Shown here piece after piece: positions 1 to 9,845 of a DNA stretch of 64,000 nt. The notes below the pieces were generated by a model. That model did no database searches and was not told the DNA's origin. It worked only from the letters and a program-made list of their open reading frames with translations. A program made the position numbers and the translations under genes. The stretch's first letter is position 1. The number at the start of each line of letters is the position of its first letter. Origin of the DNA: Paenibacillus helianthi (lineage in GTDB: Bacteria; Bacillota; Bacilli; Paenibacillales; Paenibacillaceae); assembly GCF_001909055.1 (NCBI RefSeq), contig NZ_LVWI01000003.1:1-64000 (forward strand), given 5' to 3'.

Positions 1-200
1 CTGTAAAGGAGCAAGAAACGGCGTCCACCTCCTGAGAGGCCGAACGAAGGAATGTAAGGGCAAAGACCCCGCGTGACATGGGAGGGTAAGCCGTCAGGAG
101 ACAGGTGTGGATATCCAAAGTGCGATCACAGAACGTATCCTTGGGTTGGGGATGAATCCCCCGCTCTCTATTCCCGCCACCGGCTTCACCAGAAAATAAT
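1..200 (+). ncRNA. possible group II intron RNA fragment
   Basis: No credible reading frame covers this stretch. The sequence is rich in short G/C stems and contains phrases such as GGGCAAAGACCCC and GACATGGGAGGGTAAGC that resemble domain I of bacterial group II introns, followed by GGGGATGAATCCCCC, which could form a hairpin. I see no clear domain V hairpin and no reverse-transcriptase frame inside the window, so if it is an intron it is a fragment or continues to the left. The match is from memory of intron style, not from an alignment. Confidence 0.35.
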
Positions 201-305
201 GTCATCCTTACATGACTTCTCCAGCTCTCAATCTGTCTATGGCTGAAAATCTTAGAACGAGTGAGTAAACAAGAGTATTTATTAATTTATAGTGGGAGGT
301 AAAAG

Positions 306-2780
306 ATGATTTACAAAGATGCAAGTAAGTCTATTCATGAGAGAGTTGAAGATTTAATTGGAAGAATGACATTGAAGGAGAAAGTAGCCCAGTTATATTG
401 TGCAAATTCCTACGGAGGAGAATCCGTTTATGATACCAGAACCGAAAAATTAAAGGATGGAATTGGGACTGTAAGCTTTTTAAATGATTCCTTTACTGGT
501 GACCTTGAAAAGGATAAGGAGACTATAAAAGGCATACAAAAATTTCTTGTGGAGGAAACGAGATTAGGGATTCCGGGGCTGTTTCATAGTGAAGGGATAT
601 CTGGTGCTCAAATACCAAGTGCAACAACATTTCCGCAATCTCTTAATCTTGCTTCTACCTGGGATCCGGCTTCAGCACAAAAAATGGGTGAGGTAGTCAA
701 AAAACAATTAACGGCATTTGGATTCAGGGCTGTACATTCGCCCCTGTTCGACTTGGCGAGAGATCCAAGATTCGGAAGAGTTGGGGAAACCTACGGGGAA
801 GATCCCTATTTAGTTGCGCAAATGGGCGTATCTTTTGTCAAAGGAATACAAGGGGATAATGAGGTAATGGCTACCGCCAAGCATTTTGTCGGCTATGGAA
901 ATGCTGAAGGCGGAAGAGGTGGCGGAGAACAACAAATATCCGAGAGAAGATTGTTGGATAGTTATTGCTTCCCCTTTGAGGCAGCCATTCATGAGGCAAA
1001 CATAAAAGCTGTAATGAATAGTTATGGGATGTTAAATGACCAGGCAGTGTCTACGTCGAAATGGCTTCTTACAGACATTCTAAGAAACAAGCTAGGCTTT
1101 CAGGGGCTGGTTGTAGCTGATTATGGCAGTATCACGCATGCATTTTTACGGTATAGAGTGGCAGAGAATGCTAAAGAGGCAGGAATTCTGGCATTAAAAG
1201 CCGGAATGGATGTAGAACAGCCCGGCAACCAGTGTTACCAGCACTTGGTAGAAGCGGTGGAGTCAGGCGAACTTGAAGAGGCACATATTGACCTTTCGCT
1301 AAGACGGGTTCTTGAGACCAAATTCACATTAGGACTATTCGAGAATCCTTATGGGAATGGCGATTTTTTCAATGAAATTAAAAAAGCGGAGAATGCAGAA
1401 TTGTCACTAGAGATTGCGGAAAAATCAATGGTTTTGGTAAAAAATGAGGACAATATTCTGCCACTCAAAAAGAACCTGAACATAGCACTGATTGGCCCTA
1501 ACTCAGATACTAAAACCAACTTCTTTGGAGGATATTCATCGGTAGGTTCGGCTAGCACAAAAAGCAGTGATTTCGATAAATCCGAAGAAGACACCTTCCT
1601 GAGAATGATATACACAGGGGCCATTACCGACAATAAAGAGTTATTAAAATCGATGGGAATTGAATTTGAGGATAAGCCAACCCCTGAACAAAGAGAAATC
1701 ATTATGAATATGCTCAGGGAGAATTTAAATTCGGATGATTCCTCGAAAAGAGTCTATAAAACGAACGAAGAATTTGTTCAAATGTTCTATCCAGATTGTA
1801 AATCTGTAAAAGAAGTATTGGAAGAAGAGTTCGGAAAAGATCATGTGCTCCACGCTAAAGGCTGCAATATTTTTAAGGCCATAGATGGAGGGATTGAAGC
1901 AGTACAAGCTGCGGTACAACAGGCGGATATTGTAATTGCAGTATTAGGCGGCAAAGAAAGCATGATTGATCCTGAAGCTACTTGTGGTGAAAACAAGGAT
2001 AATATCAACATTGGCCTTGAAAAGCCTCAACTGGAAATAATGGAAGAAGTATTTAAGCTGAATAAACCTGTTATTTCAGTTATCATTGATGGCCGACCGT
2101 TAGCTACACCTTTTGTAAGCGAACATAGCAAAGCGGTCTTGTATTCATGGCTTCCGGCACAGTCTGGAGCTAAAGCTATTGTGAACATCCTTACAGGCAA
2201 GATCAATCCTGGCGGAAAGCTGCCGGTGACCATTGTAAAAGAAACAGGCCAGATTCCAATGTACAACAGCAGATTGCCGCTCTACATTGATATTAATGAA
2301 TATGCAGAATATATCAAAACCAACCAAAATGCACCGTTATATCCGTTTGGACATGGATTAAGCTATACCCAATTTGAATACAGCGAATTGGTACAGGATG
2401 GTACGGTTCAGGCAGACGGCGAATTGAACATAGAATTTAAGCTGAAAAATGCGGGACAAGTTGCAGGAGACGAGGTTGCCCAGGTTTATATTAGGGATCG
2501 AGTGAGCAGTGTTGCAAGACCTGTGAAGCAGCTGGTCGGATTTGCACGGGTTACCTTGGATGTAAACGAAACAAAGAAAATTGCTTTCAAGGTGAATATG
2601 AAACAACTGGCATTTCATGACTTGAATATGGATCAAGTGGTGGAACCAGGAACGATGGAAGTATTTATAGGTGCTTCATCCCAAGATATTCGATTAAAAG
2701 GTGCCTTTGAGATTATAGGTGAAAAACTTATTGTTGAACGGAAGGTTTTTTCATCTCAGGCGACGATTGCAACTTTATAA
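306..2780 (+). CDS. GH3 beta-glucosidase-like enzyme
   Basis: An 824-residue glycoside hydrolase family 3 protein, expected to remove terminal beta-linked sugars from oligosaccharides. There is no signal peptide, so it probably acts in the cytoplasm. The N-terminal barrel carries the KHFVGYG substrate-binding motif, and GLVVADYGS places the catalytic nucleophile at about Asp272. The alpha/beta sandwich domain follows (ALIGPNSD, VIAVLGG), and the last 120 residues form the fibronectin-III-like domain typical of the family (GDEVAQVYIRD, RPVKQLVGF). Length is normal. ATG 306 sits behind GGGAGGT. The GH2 gene follows within 20 bases and GH94 after that, so the three probably form one operon. The exact linkage specificity cannot be read from sequence. 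Confidence 0.93.
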   Translation: MIYKDASKSIHERVEDLIGRMTLKEKVAQLYCANSYGGESVYDTRTEKLKDGIGTVSFLNDSFTGDLEKDKETIKGIQKFLVEETRLGIPGLFHSEGISGAQIPSATTFPQSLNLASTWDPASAQKMGEVVKKQLTAFGFRAVHSPLFDLARDPRFGRVGETYGEDPYLVAQMGVSFVKGIQGDNEVMATAKHFVGYGNAEGGRGGGEQQISERRLLDSYCFPFEAAIHEANIKAVMNSYGMLNDQAVSTSKWLLTDILRNKLGFQGLVVADYGSITHAFLRYRVAENAKEAGILALKAGMDVEQPGNQCYQHLVEAVESGELEEAHIDLSLRRVLETKFTLGLFENPYGNGDFFNEIKKAENAELSLEIAEKSMVLVKNEDNILPLKKNLNIALIGPNSDTKTNFFGGYSSVGSASTKSSDFDKSEEDTFLRMIYTGAITDNKELLKSMGIEFEDKPTPEQREIIMNMLRENLNSDDSSKRVYKTNEEFVQMFYPDCKSVKEVLEEEFGKDHVLHAKGCNIFKAIDGGIEAVQAAVQQADIVIAVLGGKESMIDPEATCGENKDNINIGLEKPQLEIMEEVFKLNKPVISVIIDGRPLATPFVSEHSKAVLYSWLPAQSGAKAIVNILTGKINPGGKLPVTIVKETGQIPMYNSRLPLYIDINEYAEYIKTNQNAPLYPFGHGLSYTQFEYSELVQDGTVQADGELNIEFKLKNAGQVAGDEVAQVYIRDRVSSVARPVKQLVGFARVTLDVNETKKIAFKVNMKQLAFHDLNMDQVVEPGTMEVFIGASSQDIRLKGAFEIIGEKLIVERKVFSSQATIATL

Positions 2781-2797
2781 AAACGGAGTTGAGGGAA

Positions 2798-5239
2798 ATG
2801 ATTCGAGAAAATATCGACCGGAATTGGGAATTTTACCATGGGGTACCCTCAGTAATACCCGGTATTAGCCGGCCAGGAAGACAAGTGAATTTGCCGCATG
2901 ACTTCATGATTGAAACAGATACAAAACCAGGGGCGCCGGGAGGATCATTGACGGGTTATTACGACGGAGAAATCGGGACTTATACCAAGATTCTTGACAT
3001 TCCCAAGGAATACGCAGGCAAAAGGGTTATGGTGGAATTTGACGGTGTGTACATGAACGCGACGGTTAAATTGAACGGGCATATCGTCACGAAACACCAT
3101 TACGGCTACTCTCCTTTCCATGCTGACCTTACGCCATATTTGAAGCCAGGCAAACCTAATAACCTTATGGTTATTGTCAATAACGGAGCACAACCGAATG
3201 CACGCTGGTACTCGGGCTCCGGACTTTACCGCCATGTCGATTTGCTTGCCGCTCCGAAGGTGCATATCGCTCCGTGGGGCATTTATGCCCATACTTCTCA
3301 TATTGTAAAGGGAACCGCGTTTGTCATTGTCGAAACGACGGTTGAAAATTCTACAGCCGTTGACGCCGACCTTTGGTTGAACATCAAGATGCTAAAGGAA
3401 TCCTCCGGAACCAACGCGGGAACCGGTCGTGTGAAAGTACATGTGCCTGCTGGAGAGAAGGCTGTCGGCCGGGTAACAGTTGCAATTGAACATGCGGATC
3501 TATGGGATATCGATTGCCCTAAACTGTACAGAATCACAGCAGATCTGGCTGACAAAGAGTCTGTTCTCGATAATGATAGCACTCCATTCGGGATACGAAC
3601 GATATCCGTTGATCCGCTTAACGGGTTTATGTTAAACGGGCGTACCCTGAAACTTAAAGGCGGTTGCGTTCATCATGACAATGGCATTCTTGGCGCAGCT
3701 TCGTTTAAGGACAGTGAATTCCGGAAAATGAAGCTGCACAAAGATAACGGATATAACGCTATTCGATTTGCCCATAATCCGATGTCAAGAGATTTACTGG
3801 ATGCTTGTGACCGTTTGGGACTATTGGTGATTAACGAGGCGTTCGACGTTTGGACGATGGAGAAGAATGCTCAAGATTATAGTCTATACTTTGCAGAGGA
3901 TTGGGCGAAGGATCTGGAAACATTTATGCTTCGTGACCGGAACCATCCGAGCATCATCATGTGGGCGACGGGCAACGAGGTGCAGGAACGCGGAGGAATG
4001 TCAGACGGTTACCGTCTGGCAGCGCAATTGGCGGCACGGGTGCGTGAACTTGATCCTACCCGATTGGTTACGAACTCGTTATGTTCTTTCTTTAACGGCC
4101 TTGACGATGAAGACACTGTTACTTTTTACGAGGAAATGTCTCTGCTGCTTGAAGATGGCGGAGGCTTCACTCCGAATTATGATACCGGTTTTGGCATGAG
4201 AATCTGGGCCGACTATTCGGAAGCCTTCGCAGCACCTTTAGACGTCGTCGGATATAATTACATGAACTATCATTATGAGAATGCAGTTGAGAACTTTCCG
4301 GACCGGGTGATCTGCGGCACCGAAAGCATGCCCCCTCAGTGCGATAAGTACTGGCACGATGTAGAACGGTTTTCCCATGTAATTGGTGATTTCGTATGGA
4401 CGAGCCATGATTACATTGGCGAAGCGGGACTTGGAAAAGTGAAATATGTCCACCCGGATGAAACTCTTAATACTTATAACAGCATTGGCAGCTCTCCATA
4501 TCCTTGGCGTGTGGCTAATTGCTCAGACTTCGATCTCTGCGGTTTGGCACGTCCTCAGCTATTTTACCGCAGGATCGTTTGGGGCTCTGATGAGACCTTC
4601 ATAGCTGTGAGAAATCCGGAAAACTACGGGAAGCTGGAAATTCTGAGCAGATGGGGCTGGCCGGAATGCGAACATCATTGGAGTTGGACGGGTTCAGAGA
4701 ATATGCCGATTCAGGTAGATATCTACTCTAGAGCTGAAGAAGTAGAGCTGATTCTGAATGGAAAGAGTCTCGGCAGTAAGCCGGCCGGGAAGGAGAACCG
4801 TTACACAGCCAGTTTTGAACTTGTATATGAACTGGGTACCTTGGAAGCGGTAAGTTATACCGAAGGCAAGCGCATTTCATCCGATAAACTGGTCACGGCG
4901 GGCAAACCCGAGGGAATACGAATTGTTCCCGACAAGAAGGAGCTTGCGGCAGACGGTCAATCGTTAATTTACGCGGTAGTCGAAATCGTCGACTCGGAAG
5001 GCAGATTGGTTCCAACTGCTGAGCTTAAAGCAACAGCAAAGGCGGAAGGAGCGGTAACGCTGGCTGCATTTGGCACTGGTAGACCGCAAACCACAGAGAA
5101 CTATACGAAAGGCGAATTTACCTCGTATAAAGGAAGACTGCTTGCCATTGTTCGTACAGGCTATGAATCTGGTATGTCAAAACTGATGATTGATATTGAC
5201 GGAATGAATTCCGAGTCAATTGAAATACCTGTACATTAA
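2798..5239 (+). CDS. GH2 family glycosidase (beta-galactosidase-like)
   Basis: A family 2 glycoside hydrolase of about 813 residues without a signal peptide. In order it has a sugar-binding jelly-roll domain (VEFDGVYMNATVKLNG, WYSGSGLYRHVDL), an immunoglobulin-like domain, the TIM barrel and C-terminal Ig-like domains. The acid/base is about Glu394 in MWATGNEV and the nucleophile about Glu509 in VICGTESMP. GH2 covers beta-galactosidase, beta-mannosidase and beta-glucuronidase; the C-terminal extension resembles the long beta-galactosidase subgroup, but the substrate is not decided. I chose ATG 2798, with GGAG nine bases upstream; a TTG at 2789 is in frame but lies directly against that site. 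It is the middle gene of the GH3-GH2-GH94 operon. Confidence 0.9.
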   Translation: MIRENIDRNWEFYHGVPSVIPGISRPGRQVNLPHDFMIETDTKPGAPGGSLTGYYDGEIGTYTKILDIPKEYAGKRVMVEFDGVYMNATVKLNGHIVTKHHYGYSPFHADLTPYLKPGKPNNLMVIVNNGAQPNARWYSGSGLYRHVDLLAAPKVHIAPWGIYAHTSHIVKGTAFVIVETTVENSTAVDADLWLNIKMLKESSGTNAGTGRVKVHVPAGEKAVGRVTVAIEHADLWDIDCPKLYRITADLADKESVLDNDSTPFGIRTISVDPLNGFMLNGRTLKLKGGCVHHDNGILGAASFKDSEFRKMKLHKDNGYNAIRFAHNPMSRDLLDACDRLGLLVINEAFDVWTMEKNAQDYSLYFAEDWAKDLETFMLRDRNHPSIIMWATGNEVQERGGMSDGYRLAAQLAARVRELDPTRLVTNSLCSFFNGLDDEDTVTFYEEMSLLLEDGGGFTPNYDTGFGMRIWADYSEAFAAPLDVVGYNYMNYHYENAVENFPDRVICGTESMPPQCDKYWHDVERFSHVIGDFVWTSHDYIGEAGLGKVKYVHPDETLNTYNSIGSSPYPWRVANCSDFDLCGLARPQLFYRRIVWGSDETFIAVRNPENYGKLEILSRWGWPECEHHWSWTGSENMPIQVDIYSRAEEVELILNGKSLGSKPAGKENRYTASFELVYELGTLEAVSYTEGKRISSDKLVTAGKPEGIRIVPDKKELAADGQSLIYAVVEIVDSEGRLVPTAELKATAKAEGAVTLAAFGTGRPQTTENYTKGEFTSYKGRLLAIVRTGYESGMSKLMIDIDGMNSESIEIPVH

Positions 5240-5259
5240 TGTTTATTAGGAGTGAGAGA

Positions 5260-7578
5260 ATGAAAACAGATAAAATCCACCGTTTTACCGAGGACGGAAA
5301 TTCTTGTATCATTGATACGCCACGGACCCCAAGGCATTGGTACAATTACTTGTGGAGCGAGCAAGGGTATTGCACGCAGGTTTCCCAAATCGGACATGGC
5401 CGCAGCTACTATATTAATTCAAAAGCTGACATGTGTATGATTAATAATCAGGATGCGAAATACCTGTACCTGCGTGATGATGACACAAATGTTTATTGGA
5501 ATATAGGGGAAGGCCCCTTGAACGAAGAAGTCGAAGACTTCTCGTGTGAGCATAACATCGGATATTCCATCCTAGAGTCCCAAAAGAATGGTGTCCATGC
5601 TTCCTGGAAGCTTTTTGTGCCCCATGAAGGCTACAACGAGGTATGGGTGGTCAAAGTAAAGAATAATACGGATAAAGTGAAGCGAATCAGCCTCTTTTCT
5701 ACCGTGAGCTTTGAATTGGAAGGCTTTAAATACCCGCGGTATTACGAAATGTACAGAAGCTGTGAAACCTTCTTTGATGAGAAGCTGAACGGCATTTACT
5801 GCGAGTCCAAACATCCCTTCGCGCCGCACAACAGATATAACGGTTATATCGCCTGCTCGGAAACCGTCTACGCCTATGATGGCAATCTTGGAGAGTTTCT
5901 GGGGGAACTAGGGACGTATACCCGATTGGATGCCATGCCGGCACCATTGTTCCAGCGGCCAGACGTTGTAGTTAAGGGTAGAGATTGTACAAATTCTCTC
6001 ACTACGCTGGTCAACCTCGGCGGTGTCTTACAGAACAAGCTGGTATTGGCACCTGGTGAAGAGAAGGAGCTATATTATGTGCTGGGCGTAAGCGAATCGC
6101 TGGATGAAGCGGTTCAAACGGCGGAGCAGTATGGCAGCCGGGAGCGCATCGAACAAGCATTACAGGAAACTAAGGAGCACCAGACAAGCAAATACGCTGC
6201 TCTTCATATTTCCACGCCTAATGAGAAGTTGAACGTACTTATGAACGAATGGGTAAAAAAACAGGTAGACTTCTGTATCGTCGGCAAGAAAGGGGTACGT
6301 GATAATCTTCAAATTGCCGTGGGCCTTCTCAATTACAGACAGGAGAGAGCCAAAGAGGAAATCATCGAATGCTTGCGGCATCAGTTTAAGGCCGGGCATG
6401 CCGTACTGACGTGGTATCCTTACGATGCTACCCGTTATTCAGATCAGCCGTTCTGGATTATCTGGTCGGTGTGTGAATTGATTAAAGAGACCGGTGATTA
6501 TTCGCTTCTGGATATGGAGATTGAATATCAGGATGAAGGCTCGGCAACGATGCTTGAGCATGTGAAGGCAGCGGTCAACCGTTTAATTGAGGATAAAGGA
6601 GAGCATGGCCTGGTACGGATATTCTTCGCAGATTGGAACGATGCCTTGAATATTACAACGGACCCGGATGCGGAATCCGTCATGCTGTCCGAGCAGTTCT
6701 GTTATGCCTTGAAAGAGCTGTCAGCATTGATCCGGCGACTGGGCGACACCGGTTATGCGGGGTACTTGGATGAACAGTTCCATATCCTTCGTGATGCGAT
6801 TAATGAAACGGCTTGGGACGGAAGCTGGTATATGCGTGCTCTTAGCAAAGAGGAGAATATCGGCTCCAAAGACAGTACGGGAAGTAAAATCTATATTAAT
6901 GCACAATCGTGGGCTGTACTTGCTGACATTCCGGATGAAGGGAAGCTGCCCAAGGTACTGGAGTCCATGGACAGTATGGAGCATGATTTTGGCTTCCCAA
7001 TCAATATGCCTCCTTATATGGAATATTCCCCGCATGCAGGCAGAATGTCCGGCATGCTTCCCGGGCTATTTGAGAACGGCGGCGTTTACTGTCACGCGAC
7101 CGGTTTCAAGATTATGGCGGATTGCAAGGCAGGCCGAGGAGCAGAAGCGATACGTACATTGCTGAAGATCATTCCAGACAGTGAAACGAATCCGTCCACA
7201 CAATCCGGCGCGGAGCCGTATGTCTTCACGAATTGTTATTCCATACACCCCAAATATTATGGGAAGTCCTACCAATCCTGGACAACAGGAACCTCGGCAT
7301 GGGGACTCATGTCGCTCTTGGAAGGGATTATGGGAATCAAGCGGGATTATGACGGCCTCCGGATTGACCCATGCTTCCCTGCGGATTGGGAGCAAGCCCA
7401 GGTGTACAGGGAATTCCGTGGCACACGTTATGAAGTTACCATCCGGAATCCATTGACGTTATCCAAAGGACAACCGGAGATACAGGTGGACGGCAGCCCT
7501 ATCAATGGAAATCTGTTGCCTCTCTTTCAGGATGACCAGATCCATCGTGTAGATGTTGTAATTAAGCCTATTAGTTAG
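5260..7578 (+). CDS. GH94 disaccharide phosphorylase-like protein
   Basis: About 772 residues resembling family 94 phosphorylases, which split beta-linked disaccharides such as cellobiose or laminaribiose with phosphate to give a sugar 1-phosphate. The N-terminal part is a beta-sandwich (YYINSKADMCMIN, LYLRDDDT). The (alpha/alpha)6 barrel follows, with FFADWNDALN placing the likely catalytic acid near Asp458, and a C-terminal beta layer ends in LRIDPCFPADW. There is no signal peptide. The upstream ATG at 5239 overlaps the GH2 stop, but ATG 5260 has TTAGGAGTG at the right distance and is preferred. As last gene of the operon it would finish intracellular breakdown of a beta-glycan fragment; the actual disaccharide is unknown. 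Confidence 0.85.
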   Translation: MKTDKIHRFTEDGNSCIIDTPRTPRHWYNYLWSEQGYCTQVSQIGHGRSYYINSKADMCMINNQDAKYLYLRDDDTNVYWNIGEGPLNEEVEDFSCEHNIGYSILESQKNGVHASWKLFVPHEGYNEVWVVKVKNNTDKVKRISLFSTVSFELEGFKYPRYYEMYRSCETFFDEKLNGIYCESKHPFAPHNRYNGYIACSETVYAYDGNLGEFLGELGTYTRLDAMPAPLFQRPDVVVKGRDCTNSLTTLVNLGGVLQNKLVLAPGEEKELYYVLGVSESLDEAVQTAEQYGSRERIEQALQETKEHQTSKYAALHISTPNEKLNVLMNEWVKKQVDFCIVGKKGVRDNLQIAVGLLNYRQERAKEEIIECLRHQFKAGHAVLTWYPYDATRYSDQPFWIIWSVCELIKETGDYSLLDMEIEYQDEGSATMLEHVKAAVNRLIEDKGEHGLVRIFFADWNDALNITTDPDAESVMLSEQFCYALKELSALIRRLGDTGYAGYLDEQFHILRDAINETAWDGSWYMRALSKEENIGSKDSTGSKIYINAQSWAVLADIPDEGKLPKVLESMDSMEHDFGFPINMPPYMEYSPHAGRMSGMLPGLFENGGVYCHATGFKIMADCKAGRGAEAIRTLLKIIPDSETNPSTQSGAEPYVFTNCYSIHPKYYGKSYQSWTTGTSAWGLMSLLEGIMGIKRDYDGLRIDPCFPADWEQAQVYREFRGTRYEVTIRNPLTLSKGQPEIQVDGSPINGNLLPLFQDDQIHRVDVVIKPIS

Positions 7579-7603
7579 TAAGCGGTTTTGGAAATGAAAG
7601 AAC

Positions 7604-7654
7604 AACGGTTGGACACAGGATAATGAATCCCAAGTCCAACCGTTTTCCTTTTGT
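7604..7654 (+). terminator. Rho-independent terminator of the GH operon
   Basis: Perfect 11-bp stem AACGGTTGGAC (7604-7614) with GTCCAACCGTT (7634-7644), followed by a T-rich tail. It starts 25 bases after the GH94 stop. Confidence 0.85.
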
Positions 7655-7813
7655 TAATAACATTTAATAAAGGGGCTTACTGATGTGTGGACTTCAAGCC
7701 GTTAAGTCGTCAAATGAATAACTAAAAATCGTGTGAAGAGTAGAATCAAAGTACGAATTAAGGTACGCTTGTCCAAGCCCATAAAAAATGTACCGGGAAA
7801 AGAGGCTTGGAAA

Positions 7814-9031
7814 TTGAAGATTATAGAAAAATATAAAATACATCAAGAGGCCCCATTTAATAACGAAGAGGTAATGCTTGTTTCGAGGGTCCCTATCTTA
7901 ATTTGGACATTACTGGTATATGTAGCGACACTAATATTACAGAACTTTAACGAACTGATCTTTCTGAACAGCCTATTCTTTTCAATCACTTATTTTTTTC
8001 ATATTCTGGTGCACTGGTACTCAAATTTATTAACCCGGTTCTGGTCATGGTTGTATTTCCTGACTCAAGGTTTGATGATATTGACCTGTGCTTTATTGAT
8101 GCCTTTCGGCTCACCGGCTGTTCTTATCGGTCTGCTTCCTGTATTGATCGGTCAGAGCATAGGGCTCTATTCTCACAATAGAAAGATCATATTTGTGTCC
8201 TTATACAGCGTGTCGATGTTCTTCTATGCTGAAATATTTTTGAGAAAAGCGTATGAGCTGTTACTGATAACCCCGCTTTTTTTTCTAATGCTGATTATAG
8301 TAATAGCGTACAGTATGTTGTTTCTTCAACAGGTCCATGCGCGGCTGAGGACACAGAGCTTTCTGAAGGATCTGGAAAATGCGCACCGCAAGGTGGAGGA
8401 ACTTACATTAGCCAATGAACGGCAGCGTATGGCCCGCGACCTCCATGATACGCTTGCGCAGGGAGTGGCGAGCTTCATTATGCAACTTGAGGCTGCTGAT
8501 GAATTTATCGTACAAGGAAATATTCGTAGATCACAGGAAATTATTCAGCAGTCCATGGGACAAGCACGAAGAACTTTGGCTGAAGCCCGGAGGGTGATTA
8601 ATAATCTAAGGTTGAATTCCGCCTCTGAAATGGTTTTCCATGAGGAGCTCACCGATGAGATACAACGTTTTTTCCAGGCGACAGGAATTAATGTATATCC
8701 TAAAATCCAAATGTCCAGCCAAATGTCCAGAATGCTGATGGAGCACAGCCTATATATCGTAAGTGAATGTTTAACCAATGTGGCAAAGCATGCTAAGGCG
8801 GACAACGTCTGGGTCACTGTGAATGAGCAGAATGATCGTATTGAGATTGAGGTTAAGGATAACGGGACAGGTTTTGATACAAGCCAGGTGGGCAAACAGG
8901 CAGGTCATTATGGCTTGCTGGGATTATTTGAGCGTGTACGGTTGATTGGGGGTGAAATCCAGATTACCAGTGCCTCAAACGGTACACGAATACGAATGGA
9001 AGCACCTATTCATAAAGGAGACAAGCTATGA
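7814..9031 (+). CDS. NarL-family sensor histidine kinase, copy 1
   Basis: A membrane sensor kinase of the HisKA_3 class. Several hydrophobic segments fill roughly the first 170 residues, with little extracellular sequence. The dimerisation helix holds the phospho-acceptor histidine in RMARDLHDTLAQG, and the ATP-binding domain ends with DNGTGFDTS and GHYGLLGLFERV. The frame is open from a GTG at 7733, but TTG 7814 has GAGG eight bases upstream and gives 405 residues, exactly the length of the paralogue at 26562-27779, so I prefer it. The stop overlaps the start of the response regulator (ATGA), indicating coupled translation. The signal is unknown; kinases with this architecture often sense the membrane or envelope-active compounds. 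Confidence 0.9.
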   Translation: MKIIEKYKIHQEAPFNNEEVMLVSRVPILIWTLLVYVATLILQNFNELIFLNSLFFSITYFFHILVHWYSNLLTRFWSWLYFLTQGLMILTCALLMPFGSPAVLIGLLPVLIGQSIGLYSHNRKIIFVSLYSVSMFFYAEIFLRKAYELLLITPLFFLMLIIVIAYSMLFLQQVHARLRTQSFLKDLENAHRKVEELTLANERQRMARDLHDTLAQGVASFIMQLEAADEFIVQGNIRRSQEIIQQSMGQARRTLAEARRVINNLRLNSASEMVFHEELTDEIQRFFQATGINVYPKIQMSSQMSRMLMEHSLYIVSECLTNVAKHAKADNVWVTVNEQNDRIEIEVKDNGTGFDTSQVGKQAGHYGLLGLFERVRLIGGEIQITSASNGTRIRMEAPIHKGDKL

Positions 9032-9681
9032 GTACCCTAAAGGTGTTGATTGTGGATGATCATCAGCTCGTTCGTGACGGCTTGAAGCTCATTGTTGAGA
9101 CCAACGAACGGTTTGTTATTATTGGAGAAGCAGAAAATGGACAGGTTGCGCTCCGCCTGATTGAAGAGCTGAAACCCGATGTAATTTTGTTGGACTTGAA
9201 TATGCCAGTAATGAGCGGGATGGAAACGATGGCGGCATTAAGTAACAAACAGTGCGAGATTCCCGTCATCATCTTAACCACCTATAACGAAGATGAATTA
9301 ATGATAAATGCGCTGGCATTGGGAGCAAAAGGCTATCTGCTGAAAGATACCAATCGTGTTCATTTGTTTCGGACTATCGAATCTGCGATCCGGGGAGAGA
9401 CATTGCTGCAGCCCGATATCATGAACAAAGTGTTAGCGGCCAAAAAGAATAAAGAAGGTACCAGCTCCAGCAAAAAGAAGATCCCTGTTTTAACAGACAA
9501 GGAGCAAGTAATACTCCAATTTGTCGCACGCGGTTATAAAAGCAAAGAGATCGCATTTGACATGGGGGTCACCGAACGGACGGTCAAAGCGCACTTAACA
9601 AGCATTTATTCAAAACTTGGAGTGGATTCAAGATCTCAAGCCGTGGCTACGGCTATGGAACATGGGATTATTCATATTTAA
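9028..9681 (+). CDS. NarL/LuxR-type response regulator, copy 1
   Basis: A 217-residue response regulator: a receiver domain with acidic residues in VDDHQL and phospho-acceptor Asp56 in VILLDLNMP, a conserved K in GYLLKD, then a LuxR-type helix-turn-helix (VARGYKSKEIAFDMGVTERTV). It is the partner of the kinase that overlaps it by four bases and is nearly identical to the regulator at 27776-28426. A conserved DNA block lies immediately downstream at 9739-9787 and again before the MMPL gene at 21362; these are plausible binding sites of this regulator or its paralogue. Confidence 0.93.
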   Translation: MSTLKVLIVDDHQLVRDGLKLIVETNERFVIIGEAENGQVALRLIEELKPDVILLDLNMPVMSGMETMAALSNKQCEIPVIILTTYNEDELMINALALGAKGYLLKDTNRVHLFRTIESAIRGETLLQPDIMNKVLAAKKNKEGTSSSKKKIPVLTDKEQVILQFVARGYKSKEIAFDMGVTERTVKAHLTSIYSKLGVDSRSQAVATAMEHGIIHI

Positions 9682-9699
9682 GGAACTTGACAAACTGTA

Positions 9700-9735
9700 A
9701 CATACGGAATGGGATTTTGTTCTGTATGTTTTTTA
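9700..9735 (+). terminator. Rho-independent terminator after copy 1 two-component system
   Basis: ACATACGGAA (9700-9709) pairs with TTCTGTATGT (9720-9729) with one G-T pair, followed by a run of T. Confidence 0.75.
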
Positions 9736-9738
9736 TGC

Positions 9739-9813
9739 TTCCCAAAAGTACATAGACTGGCTTCCCTTATGGACGATGTTTTTTTCCTTCCTGAATTGTA
9801 AACTGATATCAGT
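9739..9813 (+). promoter_or_regulatory. conserved regulatory block plus palindrome upstream of the VanR-like gene
   Basis: The first 47 bases, from CCCAAAAGTACAT to the T-run after ACGATGT, match 21362-21408 upstream of the MMPL gene at all but a few positions. In both places the block starts just after a terminator. A perfect 12-bp palindrome ACTGATATCAGT follows at 9802-9813, 33 bases before the ATG of the response regulator gene. The block is a likely transcription-factor site; which factor binds is inference. Confidence 0.55.
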
Positions 9814-9845
9814 TATAAAGAGAAAATGAAGCTGGTGAAACATAC

